Of a stretch of 64,000 bases of DNA, positions 31,954 through 38,948 are shown one piece after another. Source of the stretch: a virus. The stretch spans positions 21,711-85,710 of the IMG/VR virus record IMGVR_UViG_3300044641_006950. One strand, given 5' to 3'. Position 1 is the stretch's first letter. Every line of letters begins with the position of its first letter. The position numbers were made by a program, and so were the translations under genes. The notes beneath the pieces were generated by a model. It saw nothing but the letters and a program-made list of their open reading frames with translations. It was not told the origin of the DNA and did no database searches.

Positions 31954-31980
31954 TATAACAGGATTTGGGGGATCAGTCAA
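31952..31980 (-). promoter_or_regulatory. 32: sigma-70 promoter of gp32 (TTGACT-17-TATACT)
   Basis: Minus-strand TTGACT (31975-31980) and TATACT (31952-31957) have a 17-base spacer, about 40 bases upstream of the gp32 ATG. Confidence 0.75.
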
Positions 31981-32302
31981 GGTACTTCTTGAGGGATTCA
32001 ATTGTTTTTGTCATACTAGTGAATAAAACTTGCATATCAGTTTCAGGGGAAAATCCCATGATTGCAACTGATTTGCGTAGATTCTCTTTCATCTCAACCG
32101 CTTTAGGGTCGTCTGAGAGAGATAACCTAGTATACATCACTCTCTGCTTTTCTAGCAAGAGGGACAGTTTTTCAATGTGTTCCAGTTTGTCTTCACGGGG
32201 CATTATACCGAAAGTGAGAATACTTCCGTAAATCTGTTCTTGTAACTTGTTAATTTCTTTCAGTTCTTCTTGAATAATATCAGAATCAAAAAAGTTACTC
32301 AT
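31973..32302 (-). CDS. DUF1825 family protein, cyanobacterial type
   Basis: The 109-residue protein reads MSNFFDSDIIQEELKEINKL, then PREDKLEHIEKLSLLLEKQR, MYTRLSLSDDPKAVEMKEN and a terminal TKTIESLKKYLD. This is the DUF1825 family, which is nearly universal in cyanobacteria and present in many cyanophages, and has no known function. All-helical secondary structure is expected. It lies between gp59 and gp32, so it is probably made with the replication genes. It is most likely a host-derived gene that was taken up by cyanophages long ago. Confidence 0.85.
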   Translation of the reverse strand: MSNFFDSDIIQEELKEINKLQEQIYGSILTFGIMPREDKLEHIEKLSLLLEKQRVMYTRLSLSDDPKAVEMKENLRKSVAIMGFSPETDMQVLFTSMTKTIESLKKYLD

Positions 32303-32891
32303 TTACAATTTCCCGTAAAATGCGTTTAAATTGGAATACGTCTATATTTAGAAAAGGAGAATATTTTTTGATTTTTAAACTTACGGTTTCCCATACTGGG
32401 TCAAGAAGATTTTTATCAAAATCTGTTGAGAAATGGAATATTTTTTCGTAGATAGTTAAAGTTTCTAACGACAACTTCCCGCTTAGAAATCTTTTGAGAA
32501 CTGGTGGATGTCCTTTGGAACAGTTCAAGACATCCTCTAATTTGATCTCCGAGAACAATTCGTTGCTTTGCTCTTTGAACAAGTAAGTCAAACTCTGTTG
32601 TCTCCGCATCCAATCTGCGTAAGTCCTTTCTCCAGAATTGATAATTTCTCCAATCCATATTTGATTTACGCTAGTAGATTCTACAAAGTTTGCAACCAAG
32701 AAATTAACAATTTCTTCGTCCTTATACTTGCGACTTGTTTTTTCAAACCAGTATTTGTCACGACGCTTGTTGAACGAAGTGATACTGGCACGAGTCTTAG
32801 CACCATATTTAAAGAAGTCGTATTTTGGATTTGTAAAATGATTTTTGAGTGACAAATAATGTTGATAAGTTTCAAAAGGAGTCACAATCAT
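32295..32891 (-). CDS. 59: helicase loader gp59
   Basis: The 198-residue helical protein (T4 gp59 has 217) shares the motif KYDFFKYGAKTRASITSFNK followed by RRDKYWFEKTSRKYKDEEIV and the ensuing FLVANFVE...WIGEI. gp59 binds gp32-coated forks and loads the gp41 helicase; it also blocks the polymerase until loading. Its start overlaps the gp33 stop (ATGA), and its own end overlaps the DUF1825 start by 8 bases, so the cluster gp33-gp59-DUF1825-gp32 is a compact unit. Confidence 0.85.
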   Translation of the reverse strand: MIVTPFETYQHYLSLKNHFTNPKYDFFKYGAKTRASITSFNKRRDKYWFEKTSRKYKDEEIVNFLVANFVESTSVNQIWIGEIINSGERTYADWMRRQQSLTYLFKEQSNELFSEIKLEDVLNCSKGHPPVLKRFLSGKLSLETLTIYEKIFHFSTDFDKNLLDPVWETVSLKIKKYSPFLNIDVFQFKRILREIVNE

Positions 32892-33148
32892 AAAGGCAAT
32901 TTAGCACGCGATGTTTTTTTCATAAAGTTAAGACGAGTTGCGTCCCACTTTAACCTTTCTTTTAAAGGTTTTGAAATAAGTTTTGCAACAGACTCCACAT
33001 CAAGAGTGTTAAGTTCGCAGTAATGAACTATAGCGTCAATGTAATTAATATTTTCTTCAGACACTATTTTTTCAATTTCTAGTGCAAATTTTGAAGGCGT
33101 TAAAAACTTATTATCTATTGCTTGTTCTAATTCTTTATTATGTTCCAT
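32888..33148 (-). CDS. 33: late transcription coactivator gp33
   Basis: The frame extends to 33247 but would then overlap the exonuclease gene by over 100 bases. The ATG at 33148 (MEHNKELEQAIDNKFLTPSK, 86 residues) is preferred. The body ALEIEKIVSEENINYIDAIV followed by HYCELNTLDVESVAKLISKP fits T4 gp33 (EKMVEEFGMSYLEATTAFLEEN...FAKFI). gp33 joins the sliding clamp to host RNA polymerase at late promoters; the NNTAAATA motifs in this window are its presumed targets. The Lys-rich C-terminus differs from T4. Confidence 0.75.
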   Translation of the reverse strand: MEHNKELEQAIDNKFLTPSKFALEIEKIVSEENINYIDAIVHYCELNTLDVESVAKLISKPLKERLKWDATRLNFMKKTSRAKLPL

Positions 33149-33815
33149 ATGATTCCAATTTATCTCTAACAAACTCTCTAATATATTGGGTGAGTAGTTT
33201 GATGTACTTTGATTTGTCTCTTTCTTCATAAACGACGCATTCTCCATTTTCGCAAGCCATAATAATTACAAGTTTTTTTACGGGAATTTCAGTAAGTTCA
33301 TAGAACATACATGCATAAGCAACACACTGAACAAAATAATGTTCAATCCATTCCCGTGGTTTTGGTTTTTTAGATGTTTTAAAGTCTATTATTGCTAATT
33401 CACCGTCAAACTCTGCAATACAATCTACAGTTCCTGCTACTCCAAGAATTTTGCTGTATAAGGAACTTTCAAGAGCATAAACATTATTTATACGATTTAA
33501 ATCTGGTTTAGAAATTTTAAACAAAAATTCTGACAGTGGTTGAACATCTGGTAAATTTTCATTCTTAAGGTGGTGTTCTACCAAAGTATGCATATCAGTA
33601 CCACGACTAGTTGCTTGTTTGGTAATTTTATTTGCTTCTTCCTCACCCACTTTTTTACGCCAGTTAGCAAAAAACTGGCGATTTTTATGACTGGTTACTG
33701 AAGTAATTGAAACAAGCCTAAGTAGTTGTTCAAGATCTGGTACTTTATAATAACGAACACCGTCTATAGTCTCCCTCTCAAGTTGAGGTAAATTCAAATC
33801 AATATGTTTAAACAT
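33138..33815 (-). CDS. RecB-like PD-(D/E)xK exonuclease
   Basis: The 225-residue protein has GTVDCIAEFDGELAIIDFKT followed by SKK, a clear RecB/Cas4-type nuclease core (G.VD......IIDFKT, metal ligands Asp and Asp with the catalytic Lys). ATSRGTDMHTLVEHHL upstream provides the conserved His helix, and YFVQCVAYACMFYEL the QxxxYA motif. Cyanophage homologues are annotated as exonucleases and are thought to degrade DNA or process recombination ends. It starts as TAATG on the phoH stop and ends 11 bases inside gp33. Confidence 0.85.
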   Translation of the reverse strand: MFKHIDLNLPQLERETIDGVRYYKVPDLEQLLRLVSITSVTSHKNRQFFANWRKKVGEEEANKITKQATSRGTDMHTLVEHHLKNENLPDVQPLSEFLFKISKPDLNRINNVYALESSLYSKILGVAGTVDCIAEFDGELAIIDFKTSKKPKPREWIEHYFVQCVAYACMFYELTEIPVKKLVIIMACENGECVVYEERDKSKYIKLLTQYIREFVRDKLESYGT

Positions 33816-34570
33816 TAAAATCCCGACTCAATTTTTGCAATAATGTATTCCTTAACAAATCCAGAACGTACAATATCATCTACACCAAATTCAATAATGT
33901 CGATTGAAGGCATAGATCTTAAAACTTTCATAAAATCAATAATTCCATTTCGCTCATTAGTTTTTTGCAAATCTGATTGAGTGGCATCACCACAGAAACA
34001 AATTTTGCTATTTTCACCAACACGAGTAATTATACTATCAAGTTCATGAAAATTCAAATTTTGAAATTCGTCTACAATAATAATTGCATTATCTAAGGTT
34101 GTTCCACGAAGAAAAGAAGTTGACCAAAATTTAATTGTTTCTTGCGATTTAAGATTTCCATAAAGCATTTCAAATTCTGCATCAGAAGGCATTTGGAACA
34201 TATATTTCACCATATTCTTATAAGGAATTTGGTAAATATCTGCCTTATCGTCGTGTGTTCCGGGAAGGAATCCAATCTCTCTTGTAGCAACTAATGAACG
34301 AACCAAATAAACTTTTTCATATGGGGTCCTTTCATCAAGAACATCCATTAAAGCATTGTAAAGAGTAATGAATGTTTTTCCTGTTCCTGCACAACCGTAT
34401 GCAACTAAATGTTTTCCTTGAGAATATGAATCAAAAAGACGTTTTTGATTCTCTGTAAGAGGATCAATATCAATCAACATATCATTATTGATTGGTTTTT
34501 TTCTTCTCATTTGCTTGGCAGTCATACCAATTCCAATTGGAGATTCGTTCTTTCTCTTTCTAGTTGCCAT
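33815..34570 (-). CDS. phoH: PhoH-like P-loop ATPase
   Basis: The 251-residue protein has a Walker A GCAGTGKT at 59-66, a Walker B IIIVDE at 163-168 and the PhoH segment FLPGTHDDKADIYQIPYKNM. A basic N-terminal tail precedes the ATPase core. PhoH is very common in cyanophages and is used as a marker gene. In hosts it belongs to the phosphate-starvation regulon; its molecular role, probably RNA related, is unsettled. It is preceded by the 82-residue gene at 34577, with 6 bases between, and shares the late motif at 34849. Confidence 0.93.
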   Translation of the reverse strand: MATRKRKNESPIGIGMTAKQMRRKKPINNDMLIDIDPLTENQKRLFDSYSQGKHLVAYGCAGTGKTFITLYNALMDVLDERTPYEKVYLVRSLVATREIGFLPGTHDDKADIYQIPYKNMVKYMFQMPSDAEFEMLYGNLKSQETIKFWSTSFLRGTTLDNAIIIVDEFQNLNFHELDSIITRVGENSKICFCGDATQSDLQKTNERNGIIDFMKVLRSMPSIDIIEFGVDDIVRSGFVKEYIIAKIESGF

Positions 34571-34576
34571 ATTTTA

Positions 34577-34825
34577 TTAGAGTTTTTTTACGGTTGATTT
34601 TGGTGCTTTACTTGCTTTTGCAAGAACATCATTCCACCCAGGATGTTTGTTGACAAGTTTATCTCTCCACTCACCAACTTCTCCAGGAGAAGGGCAAGTA
34701 GAAGGATCCGACCAGTCACGAATCCATTCCGGATTATCTATTTTCCACTGATCCCAGACGTGGATACTCATTTCCACTTGTTTCTGTTCGCCAGTTTTTG
34801 TATTCACTATGGGGTATATAGGCAT
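34577..34825 (-). CDS. conserved cyanophage small protein, 82 aa
   Basis: It starts MPIYPIVNTKTGEQKQVEMS and is Trp-rich (HVWDQWKIDNPEWIRDWSDP). The MPxYxxxNxxTGE opening is shared with FmdB-type zinc-ribbon proteins of cyanophages, but the cysteine knuckles are absent (one Cys only), so metal binding is unlikely. The second half is helical (VLAKASKAPKSTVKKL). It is next to phoH in the same transcript. Its function is unknown. Confidence 0.7.
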   Translation of the reverse strand: MPIYPIVNTKTGEQKQVEMSIHVWDQWKIDNPEWIRDWSDPSTCPSPGEVGEWRDKLVNKHPGWNDVLAKASKAPKSTVKKL

Positions 34826-34848
34826 AAAGTTATAAATTCAAGATAATT

Positions 34849-34856
34849 TATTTATC
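34849..34856 (-). promoter_or_regulatory. T4-type late promoter, GATAAATA
   Basis: Minus-strand GATAAATA, 23 bases upstream of the ATG at 34825. It overlaps the end of thyX. Confidence 0.45.
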
Positions 34857-35607
34857 AGGGACTCAACCGTGCTCTATGAAGACGCTTCTCTTCATAATAC
34901 TTCCAAATATTTGGTGCCCAATTTTGGAGGTGTGGAACAAACTGTTCGCATAATGCTTGAATTTCTAGTTGTGCGTCCATTTTTGCTCGCAAATCCATAA
35001 TGTGAAGAACAGAGCGTAAATTAAAAGAAACCACAAAGTTCTGACGAATTGCTTGTGCAAGATAGTCCCTAATGTGCTCTTCACACATTCCTTTTTCGTA
35101 TTTTGTTGCATAACGCTTACAACCCTCTACAATCCAGTTAAGTTCGTCTTGATAATCTTCCTGAGTCCAATCATACTTCTTACCATAACGATTAGTATAG
35201 AAACCTGGAGGACGAACAAAGAAGACATCTTCTGGTTTCAATTCACCACTTGCCACTTTGATCACACGTTTTCCAGTATAACGTTGCGATTGAACATCAA
35301 AACTTACACCTACTCTATGAGTCCTTGCTTGCATTGCAACGTTATGAACGTACCCAGAAACTGAAAAAGTAATCGCAGGGTGTTCTAGCGGTCCCCAGTG
35401 CCCTTTCTCATTACTTAACAAACGCTCTACAACCCATTCACCACACTCATTTGTATTAGGAGTTGTTTGCGTATGAATTGGCGTTTCTGAATAATCACAT
35501 TTACCTGCCTGATAAATTACCTTTTCAGGTTCAGAATAACATTGAAGCATTACTACTTCAAGATTTTTATCAAGTTCAAGAAGATCTTTTGCTTTAATAG
35601 GTTTCAT
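34855..35607 (-). CDS. thyX: flavin-dependent thymidylate synthase ThyX
   Basis: The 250-residue protein has the ThyX signature RxHRxxSxxxxSxR: R95-T-H97-R98 ... S107-Q-R109 within QARTHRVGVSFDVQSQRY. It also has SVSGYVHNVAMQ and the C-terminal LRSVLHIMDLR. It makes dTMP from dUMP with FAD, NADPH and methylenetetrahydrofolate, without producing dihydrofolate. This supplies thymidine for phage DNA when host pools are limiting. Its ATG overlaps the stop of the upstream 55-residue gene (ATGA). Confidence 0.93.
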   Translation of the reverse strand: MKPIKAKDLLELDKNLEVVMLQCYSEPEKVIYQAGKCDYSETPIHTQTTPNTNECGEWVVERLLSNEKGHWGPLEHPAITFSVSGYVHNVAMQARTHRVGVSFDVQSQRYTGKRVIKVASGELKPEDVFFVRPPGFYTNRYGKKYDWTQEDYQDELNWIVEGCKRYATKYEKGMCEEHIRDYLAQAIRQNFVVSFNLRSVLHIMDLRAKMDAQLEIQALCEQFVPHLQNWAPNIWKYYEEKRLHRARLSP

Positions 35608-35771
35608 TTCTTTCCAAATCCTTTTGATGTTTTTGCTTCAAGTTCTGCAAGTTCTTCCTTTACCACTCGCAATTGTTTTTTCATATCTATCAGTTGCTCA
35701 GCAGAATAAAGGTGCTCTTGTTTGGTTAATTTCTCAAGCAACTTTACTAGTTCTTGTGCTCTATTGGTCAT
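35604..35771 (-). CDS. small coiled-coil protein, 55 aa
   Basis: It starts MTNRAQELVKLLEKLTKQEH and continues YSAEQLIDMKKQLRVVKEEL, ending GFGKK. Heptad-like spacing of Leu suggests a helical hairpin or coiled coil. It is coupled to thyX by ATGA and overlaps the upstream gene by 11 bases. The function is unknown. Confidence 0.65.
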   Translation of the reverse strand: MTNRAQELVKLLEKLTKQEHLYSAEQLIDMKKQLRVVKEELAELEAKTSKGFGKK

Positions 35772-35937
35772 CTAAATCAGAATCCTCAAAAATTTCGTCG
35801 TAATCTAAAATTGGTCTTTTTCTTACTTCTGGTTCTGTATATTTGTAAACAGTTTTATCAGAATAAACCTCTGCTTTGAGAGAATCAACCAAGAGTTCAA
35901 GATTACGGACAATCAGTTTTAGTTTGTCTCTGTCCAT
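35761..35937 (-). CDS. small acidic protein, 58 aa
   Basis: It starts MDRDKLKLIVRNLELLVDSL, continues KAEVYSDKTVYKYTEP and ends with an acidic tail DYDEIFEDSDLDDQ. The arrangement of a basic-amphipathic helix with an acidic tail is common among small cyanophage proteins. It heads the thyX transcript, about 30 bases after the terminator of the gene at 36002. No function can be assigned. Confidence 0.65.
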   Translation of the reverse strand: MDRDKLKLIVRNLELLVDSLKAEVYSDKTVYKYTEPEVRKRPILDYDEIFEDSDLDDQ

Positions 35938-35966
35938 AAGTTATTATTCTCTTCAGGTATTTTAAC

Positions 35967-35993
35967 ATAAAAAAATGAGGGGATCAAGTCCCC
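35967..35993 (-). terminator. factor-independent terminator
   Basis: On the minus strand GGGGA (35989-35993) pairs with TCCCC (35979-35983), with a 5-nt loop, followed by a T-run. It ends the transcript of the gene at 36002. Confidence 0.7.
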
Positions 35994-36001
35994 CCAATAT
36001 A

Positions 36002-36685
36002 CTATTGAACTCCGTAGGTGCCATCAGATCGTTTAACTACTGGTTTAACGCCAGTGCTTTGAGTAAGTCTTTCATTTTTAAATTGTGTTTGAAGAGATCT
36101 CATTGCTTGATAGTCTTGTCCAGCTTGTGCTCTAATTGCTGGGTCAGGTGAATCTGATGCTAGTTGACCTGCACGTTCAATAGAACCAGGATAAGGATTA
36201 TTTCTATCGTCAGTATATCCTCTAGCAGTCAGACTAGGAACTGTTGGTTTCTGTGATGGTTTCTCTACGACTGGTGGAGTTGGTTTTGTTGGAGGTTGTA
36301 TTTTTTGTCCTGATTGTGGTTTTATTGGTTGTGTAGGTGGTTTTGGTACTGGTTTTGGTGCTGGTTTCGGTGCTCCACCACCACTTACATTAGCACTTAA
36401 TGATCCAAAAGCACCTTTTCTAATTGTTGAAGTACTTGCTGCTTGTCCAGGATTTTCTATAGCTTTAGTTATACCTTGATTTATTTTATCGCCTTGACCA
36501 GATACAGTCCCCCTACCCAAAGTTCCTGTTGCAGAAACCTGAGTCCCTCCAGGTCTTCCACCTTGAACAGAACCAGTAACTGCTGTAGATCCTGGAAGTC
36601 CACTACTTCCGAGTCTTTTAGTAAACATTAAATTAGCACCAGTCTGTTGCTCTAAAATATAAACAAATTCTTTATAGGTCCTCAT
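36002..36685 (-). CDS. Pro/Gln-rich virion-associated protein, 227 aa
   Basis: The frame runs up to 36730, but that would include a terminator hairpin; the ATG at 36685 (MRTYKEFVYILEQQTGANLM) is preferred and has a CATAAATA late motif 20 bases upstream. The MRTYKEFxxxLE opening resembles the short N-terminal leader (MKTFxEF...E) found on many T4-like capsid and internal proteins. The rest is low complexity: Gly/Ser/Thr-rich, then a PKPAPKPVPKPPTQPIKP stretch, then a helical end. I infer an internal head or structural protein. Confidence 0.6.
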   Translation of the reverse strand: MRTYKEFVYILEQQTGANLMFTKRLGSSGLPGSTAVTGSVQGGRPGGTQVSATGTLGRGTVSGQGDKINQGITKAIENPGQAASTSTIRKGAFGSLSANVSGGGAPKPAPKPVPKPPTQPIKPQSGQKIQPPTKPTPPVVEKPSQKPTVPSLTARGYTDDRNNPYPGSIERAGQLASDSPDPAIRAQAGQDYQAMRSLQTQFKNERLTQSTGVKPVVKRSDGTYGVQ

Positions 36686-36704
36686 TATTCTTGATCTTTT
36701 TAGA

Positions 36705-36712
36705 TATTTATG
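36705..36712 (-). promoter_or_regulatory. T4-type late promoter, CATAAATA
   Basis: Minus-strand CATAAATA, 19 bases upstream of the ATG at 36685, directly after the terminator at 36713. Confidence 0.5.
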
Positions 36713-36739
36713 AAAAAAGGAGGGAATCAACCCTCCTTT
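36713..36739 (-). terminator. factor-independent terminator
   Basis: On the minus strand AAAGGAGGG (36731-36739) pairs perfectly with CCCTCCTTT (36716-36724) around a 6-nt loop, followed by T residues. It closes the transcript of the two small genes at 36743-36972. Confidence 0.85.
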
Positions 36740-36742
36740 ATA

Positions 36743-36844
36743 TCAAGCAACTTGAGGTTGCTTTGCCATATTCAGTTGTGCAATTTTGAGAAGGGTTTCC
36801 TTCTTTGCTTTTTTCTTTAAGTAACGAACGAAGTAAGTGTTCAT
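36743..36844 (-). CDS. small basic protein, 33 aa
   Basis: The sequence is MNTYFVRYLKKKAKKETLLK followed by IAQLNMAKQPQVA. A very strong ribosome binding site (AAAGGAGGGG) lies upstream, the start overlaps the DUF4278 stop (ATGA), and the terminator follows at once. The amphipathic basic helix might bind nucleic acid or a host protein. The function is unknown. Confidence 0.7.
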   Translation of the reverse strand: MNTYFVRYLKKKAKKETLLKIAQLNMAKQPQVA

Positions 36845-36972
36845 TTGTGCCCCTCCTTTACAAACTTAACACCGCGATAGGTTTCGTTGTATTGTTGAGG
36901 TTGTTGCTGCGCTTGCTCTTGCTTACGCACTTCGGTGTCATATTCAACACCACGATATACTACTTTTGACAT
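36841..36972 (-). CDS. DUF4278-like small protein, 43 aa
   Basis: The sequence has KVVYRGVEYDTEV at the start and NETYRGVKFVKEG near the end, the paired YRGVxY/YRGVxF elements of DUF4278, a small family found in cyanobacteria and their phages. The middle is Gln-rich. A clean AAGGAG ribosome binding site precedes it. It is the first gene behind the sigma-70 promoter at 37108 and a structured leader of about 130 bases. Confidence 0.75.
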   Translation of the reverse strand: MSKVVYRGVEYDTEVRKQEQAQQQPQQYNETYRGVKFVKEGHK

Positions 36973-37004
36973 TAGGGTTCTCCTTAATGGTTTAGGTTAA
37001 AGAG

Positions 37005-37072
37005 CGTTCCTTCAGTCGGCGTTTGCGTTCGCTATTTGCAAATAGCGAATGAACGATCCGTTCCGCGTCGGC
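37005..37072 (-). repeat. 22-bp perfect palindrome flanked by direct repeats in a leader
   Basis: A perfect 22-bp palindrome lies at 37028-37049 (arm TTCGCTATT, centre TGCA). It is flanked by two copies each of CGTTCC (37005-37010, 37059-37064) and GTCGGC (37015-37020, 37067-37072). The segment is GC-rich compared with its surroundings and falls in the leader between the promoter at 37108 and the DUF4278 gene. It could be an RNA hairpin or a dimeric-protein site; no T-run follows, so it is not a normal terminator. Confidence 0.75.
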
Positions 37073-37107
37073 TTACTTCCGTCTGATTTCCAGATGAACG
37101 TAAGGTC

Positions 37108-37136
37108 ATTATAGACCTATTGCATTTATATAGCAA
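37108..37136 (-). promoter_or_regulatory. sigma-70 promoter (TTGCTA-17-TATAAT)
   Basis: Minus-strand TTGCTA (37131-37136) and TATAAT (37108-37113) have a 17-base spacer. It reads into the two small genes at 36743-36972. An inverted repeat TTGTAA-N6-TTACAA (about 37143-37160) lies just upstream. Confidence 0.7.
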
Positions 37137-37239
37137 GGTTTAATTGTAATATTTGTTACAATTTTATAAAATCTTAGGGGATTGAAATTTTTGCCGAAAA
37201 TTTTTCCCCCTATCCGGAAAACTAAAAGTGAATTTTGTT

Positions 37240-37566
37240 TTAACGTTCAATATAACTTAAAGTGTGACGTGAAGAGTTAAGTTGTTCAATAATAATATCA
37301 CATCCAATTTTAGGATTGCAATCTCCACAGGTATACACATCACAAGCAGCTTTACCTTCTTCTGGCCAGGTATGAATACTAATGTGACTCTCGGACAATA
37401 AACAAATTACCGTTACACCTTGGGGATCAAACTTCTTAAAAATAGTTTGACAAACAGTTGCTCCACTGGCAATCGCAGCGTTTTCTAATAGATCAATAAG
37501 AAAATGCTCATCGTTTAAATGAACGAATGAGCATTCATAAAGATTAAGAAGATAATGCTTACCCAT
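37240..37566 (-). CDS. speD: S-adenosylmethionine decarboxylase proenzyme
   Basis: The start is the ATG at 37566 (MGKHYLLNLYECSFVHLNDE, 108 residues); the longer frame overlaps the upstream gene. The motif SESHISIHTWPEEG holds the self-cleavage site between Glu59 and Ser60, where Ser becomes the pyruvoyl group; His65 and Cys80 (DVYTCG) are the expected catalytic residues. The enzyme makes decarboxylated SAM for spermidine synthesis. Phage speD is widespread in cyanophages and may adjust polyamines for DNA packaging or photosystem function. Confidence 0.92.
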   Translation of the reverse strand: MGKHYLLNLYECSFVHLNDEHFLIDLLENAAIASGATVCQTIFKKFDPQGVTVICLLSESHISIHTWPEEGKAACDVYTCGDCNPKIGCDIIIEQLNSSRHTLSYIER

Positions 37567-37567
37567 T

Positions 37568-37942
37568 CTATTTTCTTTTTTTCTTCTCTGGCGCTCGGTA
37601 TCCCCAAATTTTTGGGTTTGTCCTACCATAACCAAAATCGATTTTTTGAATTACACTAGGACCAAATTTATCATAATAAAGATCAAAAATTTTGGATCTT
37701 GTTCCTCTACAAAGATCCAAATATTCTTTACTATCAACCATATACCAAATTAAGTATGCGTCATTAGGAAAAGAAGAATCTTTTGCTTGTTCAATTGTAG
37801 TTTTTTCTAATAAAATTTGACAACCATATCTGGGAGGTAAATTTTGTTTTTCTTCTGGAGTCCATTCCATGGATATTTCAGTTCCTCCCATTTGAGCAGA
37901 TTTAATTACATTCTCCAATTTATTCACGAACGCCCACCCCAT
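37568..37942 (-). CDS. conserved cyanophage hypothetical protein, 124 aa
   Basis: It starts MGWAFVNKLENVIKSAQMGG and contains MEWTPEEKQNLPPRYGCQIL, IWYMVDSKEYLDLCRGTRSK and KFGPSVIQKIDFGYGRTNPK. It is a compact alpha/beta protein with several conserved-looking aromatic residues, and no domain I can name. It is sandwiched between the DUF6433-like gene (19-base overlap) and speD (1 base apart). Confidence 0.65.
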   Translation of the reverse strand: MGWAFVNKLENVIKSAQMGGTEISMEWTPEEKQNLPPRYGCQILLEKTTIEQAKDSSFPNDAYLIWYMVDSKEYLDLCRGTRSKIFDLYYDKFGPSVIQKIDFGYGRTNPKIWGYRAPEKKKRK

Positions 37943-38517
37943 TTAATGTCGGGATAAGCTTCAGAGACAAGTTCTTTAGTTATTTTATATTTATTTTGAA
38001 GTTTTTTATCTTTTACAAGACAAAGAATTTCCGATTCAAGAGGATGAAGTCCTTGAAGGATATTAATAAACATAGTTTCTCTACGAAGAGAACTTAAAGT
38101 ATCATTTCCACCCTTAATAAAATTATAAAACATTTTATATTCTTTACGTATTGTAGAATATCCTTGATCTGTTGCTCCTAAAGATGAGCTGCCAAGTTCA
38201 TTCATTTTAGATACAGCATCATTAATTTTTTCACTTAATGTTCCACTAAATGAATTTTGCTCACCTACACTCGAATATGGAACCTCTCCAGGAGGAAGTA
38301 CTGAAATAATAGTATCATCAAAATTCCAAATAAAAACAGCCTTTATTGAAGGGTGCTCATACTTTTTCAAAATTTCTAATTTTTTTGCATTTGATCTTTG
38401 TTTCGAAATTAAGTTAAAAATTTCAAACAAAAAAGGATTTGCTGGTAGATTTTGTAGTTGAGATTCAACTGTTTTTGTTGTGTTATTCTTCGTCTTCTGT
38501 TGCGTCGTCGTTGTCAT
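37924..38517 (-). CDS. DUF6433-like cyanophage protein
   Basis: The ATG at 38517 (MTTTTQQKTKNNTTKTVESQ) is preferred to one 24 bases upstream. The core NPFLFEIFNLISKQRSNAKK and EILKKYEHPSIKAVFIWNFD, plus VPYSSVGEQNS and RRETMFINILQGLHPLESEI, correspond to a T4-like cyanophage family I know as DUF6433. The second half resembles phage proteins with FxxxLEGLHPxEAE...VKDKKLxxxYKIT. The function is unknown. It overlaps the membrane-protein gene by 35 bases. Confidence 0.7.
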   Translation of the reverse strand: MTTTTQQKTKNNTTKTVESQLQNLPANPFLFEIFNLISKQRSNAKKLEILKKYEHPSIKAVFIWNFDDTIISVLPPGEVPYSSVGEQNSFSGTLSEKINDAVSKMNELGSSSLGATDQGYSTIRKEYKMFYNFIKGGNDTLSSLRRETMFINILQGLHPLESEILCLVKDKKLQNKYKITKELVSEAYPDIKWGGRS

Positions 38518-38710
38518 AATAGTTCTCAAAATTAAATGCAATTACCTCGTCAGGTATTAAATTACCTTGCGAATCAAACATTTCGGGATGAGGTCTAGGA
38601 ATTTCCCGATAGTTCATCATATATTCCCTTGCTACCCAACCACTTATAATGCCCACTATAAAAAATAAAACTGTTAGAAATGAACCGAAAACTAAACTAA
38701 CTGCTAACAT
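38483..38710 (-). CDS. small single-pass membrane protein, 75 aa
   Basis: Residues 3-25 (AVSLVFGSFLTVLFFIVGII) form one transmembrane helix, followed by GWVAREYMMNYREIPRPHPE and an acidic cytoplasmic tail (NYYDNDDATEDEE). An AGGT ribosome binding site is followed by an A-rich spacer. A role in host membrane modification or lysis timing is possible but not shown. Confidence 0.7.
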   Translation of the reverse strand: MLAVSLVFGSFLTVLFFIVGIISGWVAREYMMNYREIPRPHPEMFDSQGNLIPDEVIAFNFENYYDNDDATEDEE

Positions 38711-38948
38711 TTTTTTTACCTCGGGAAACTACTTTTCTTTTCCTAGATTTAAAGGAAAATTCAAAATAAACGGTTACTTCCCGATTGAGAAAGCAAACCA
38801 TTTTTTCAAAAATAATATGAAATGGTTGAGTTTGCTTTCTTTTACCTCCATTAAGAATAAATTCAACACCACGGTTTCTGTGGTTTTCTTTTTTATTTAG
38901 GTTATGATTTAATGATTTGTTGTTCCTTGAGGAATTTGATTGTGTCAA
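38697..38948 (-). CDS. doubtful basic ORF between grx and the membrane protein
   Basis: The 83-residue frame overlaps the end of the glutaredoxin gene by 47 bases. Only the second part (GVEFILNGGKRKQTQPFHII ... VTVYFEFSFKSRKRKVV) looks protein-like, with alternating polar and aromatic residues. The region is otherwise free of genes. A later non-ATG start is possible. It could be spurious. Confidence 0.3.
   Translation of the reverse strand: MTQSNSSRNNKSLNHNLNKKENHRNRGVEFILNGGKRKQTQPFHIIFEKMVCFLNREVTVYFEFSFKSRKRKVVSRGKKNVSS

Noticed and set aside
33149-33247. N-terminal extension of gp33
   Set aside because: It would overlap the exonuclease gene by more than 100 bases, and the sequence there is not conserved-looking. 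The ATG at 33148 fits the family length.
38865-38895. Inverted repeat ACCAC/GTGGT next to a T-rich run as a plus-strand terminator
   Set aside because: There is no plus-strand gene upstream, the stem is 5 bp, and the minus-strand orientation lacks a T-run.
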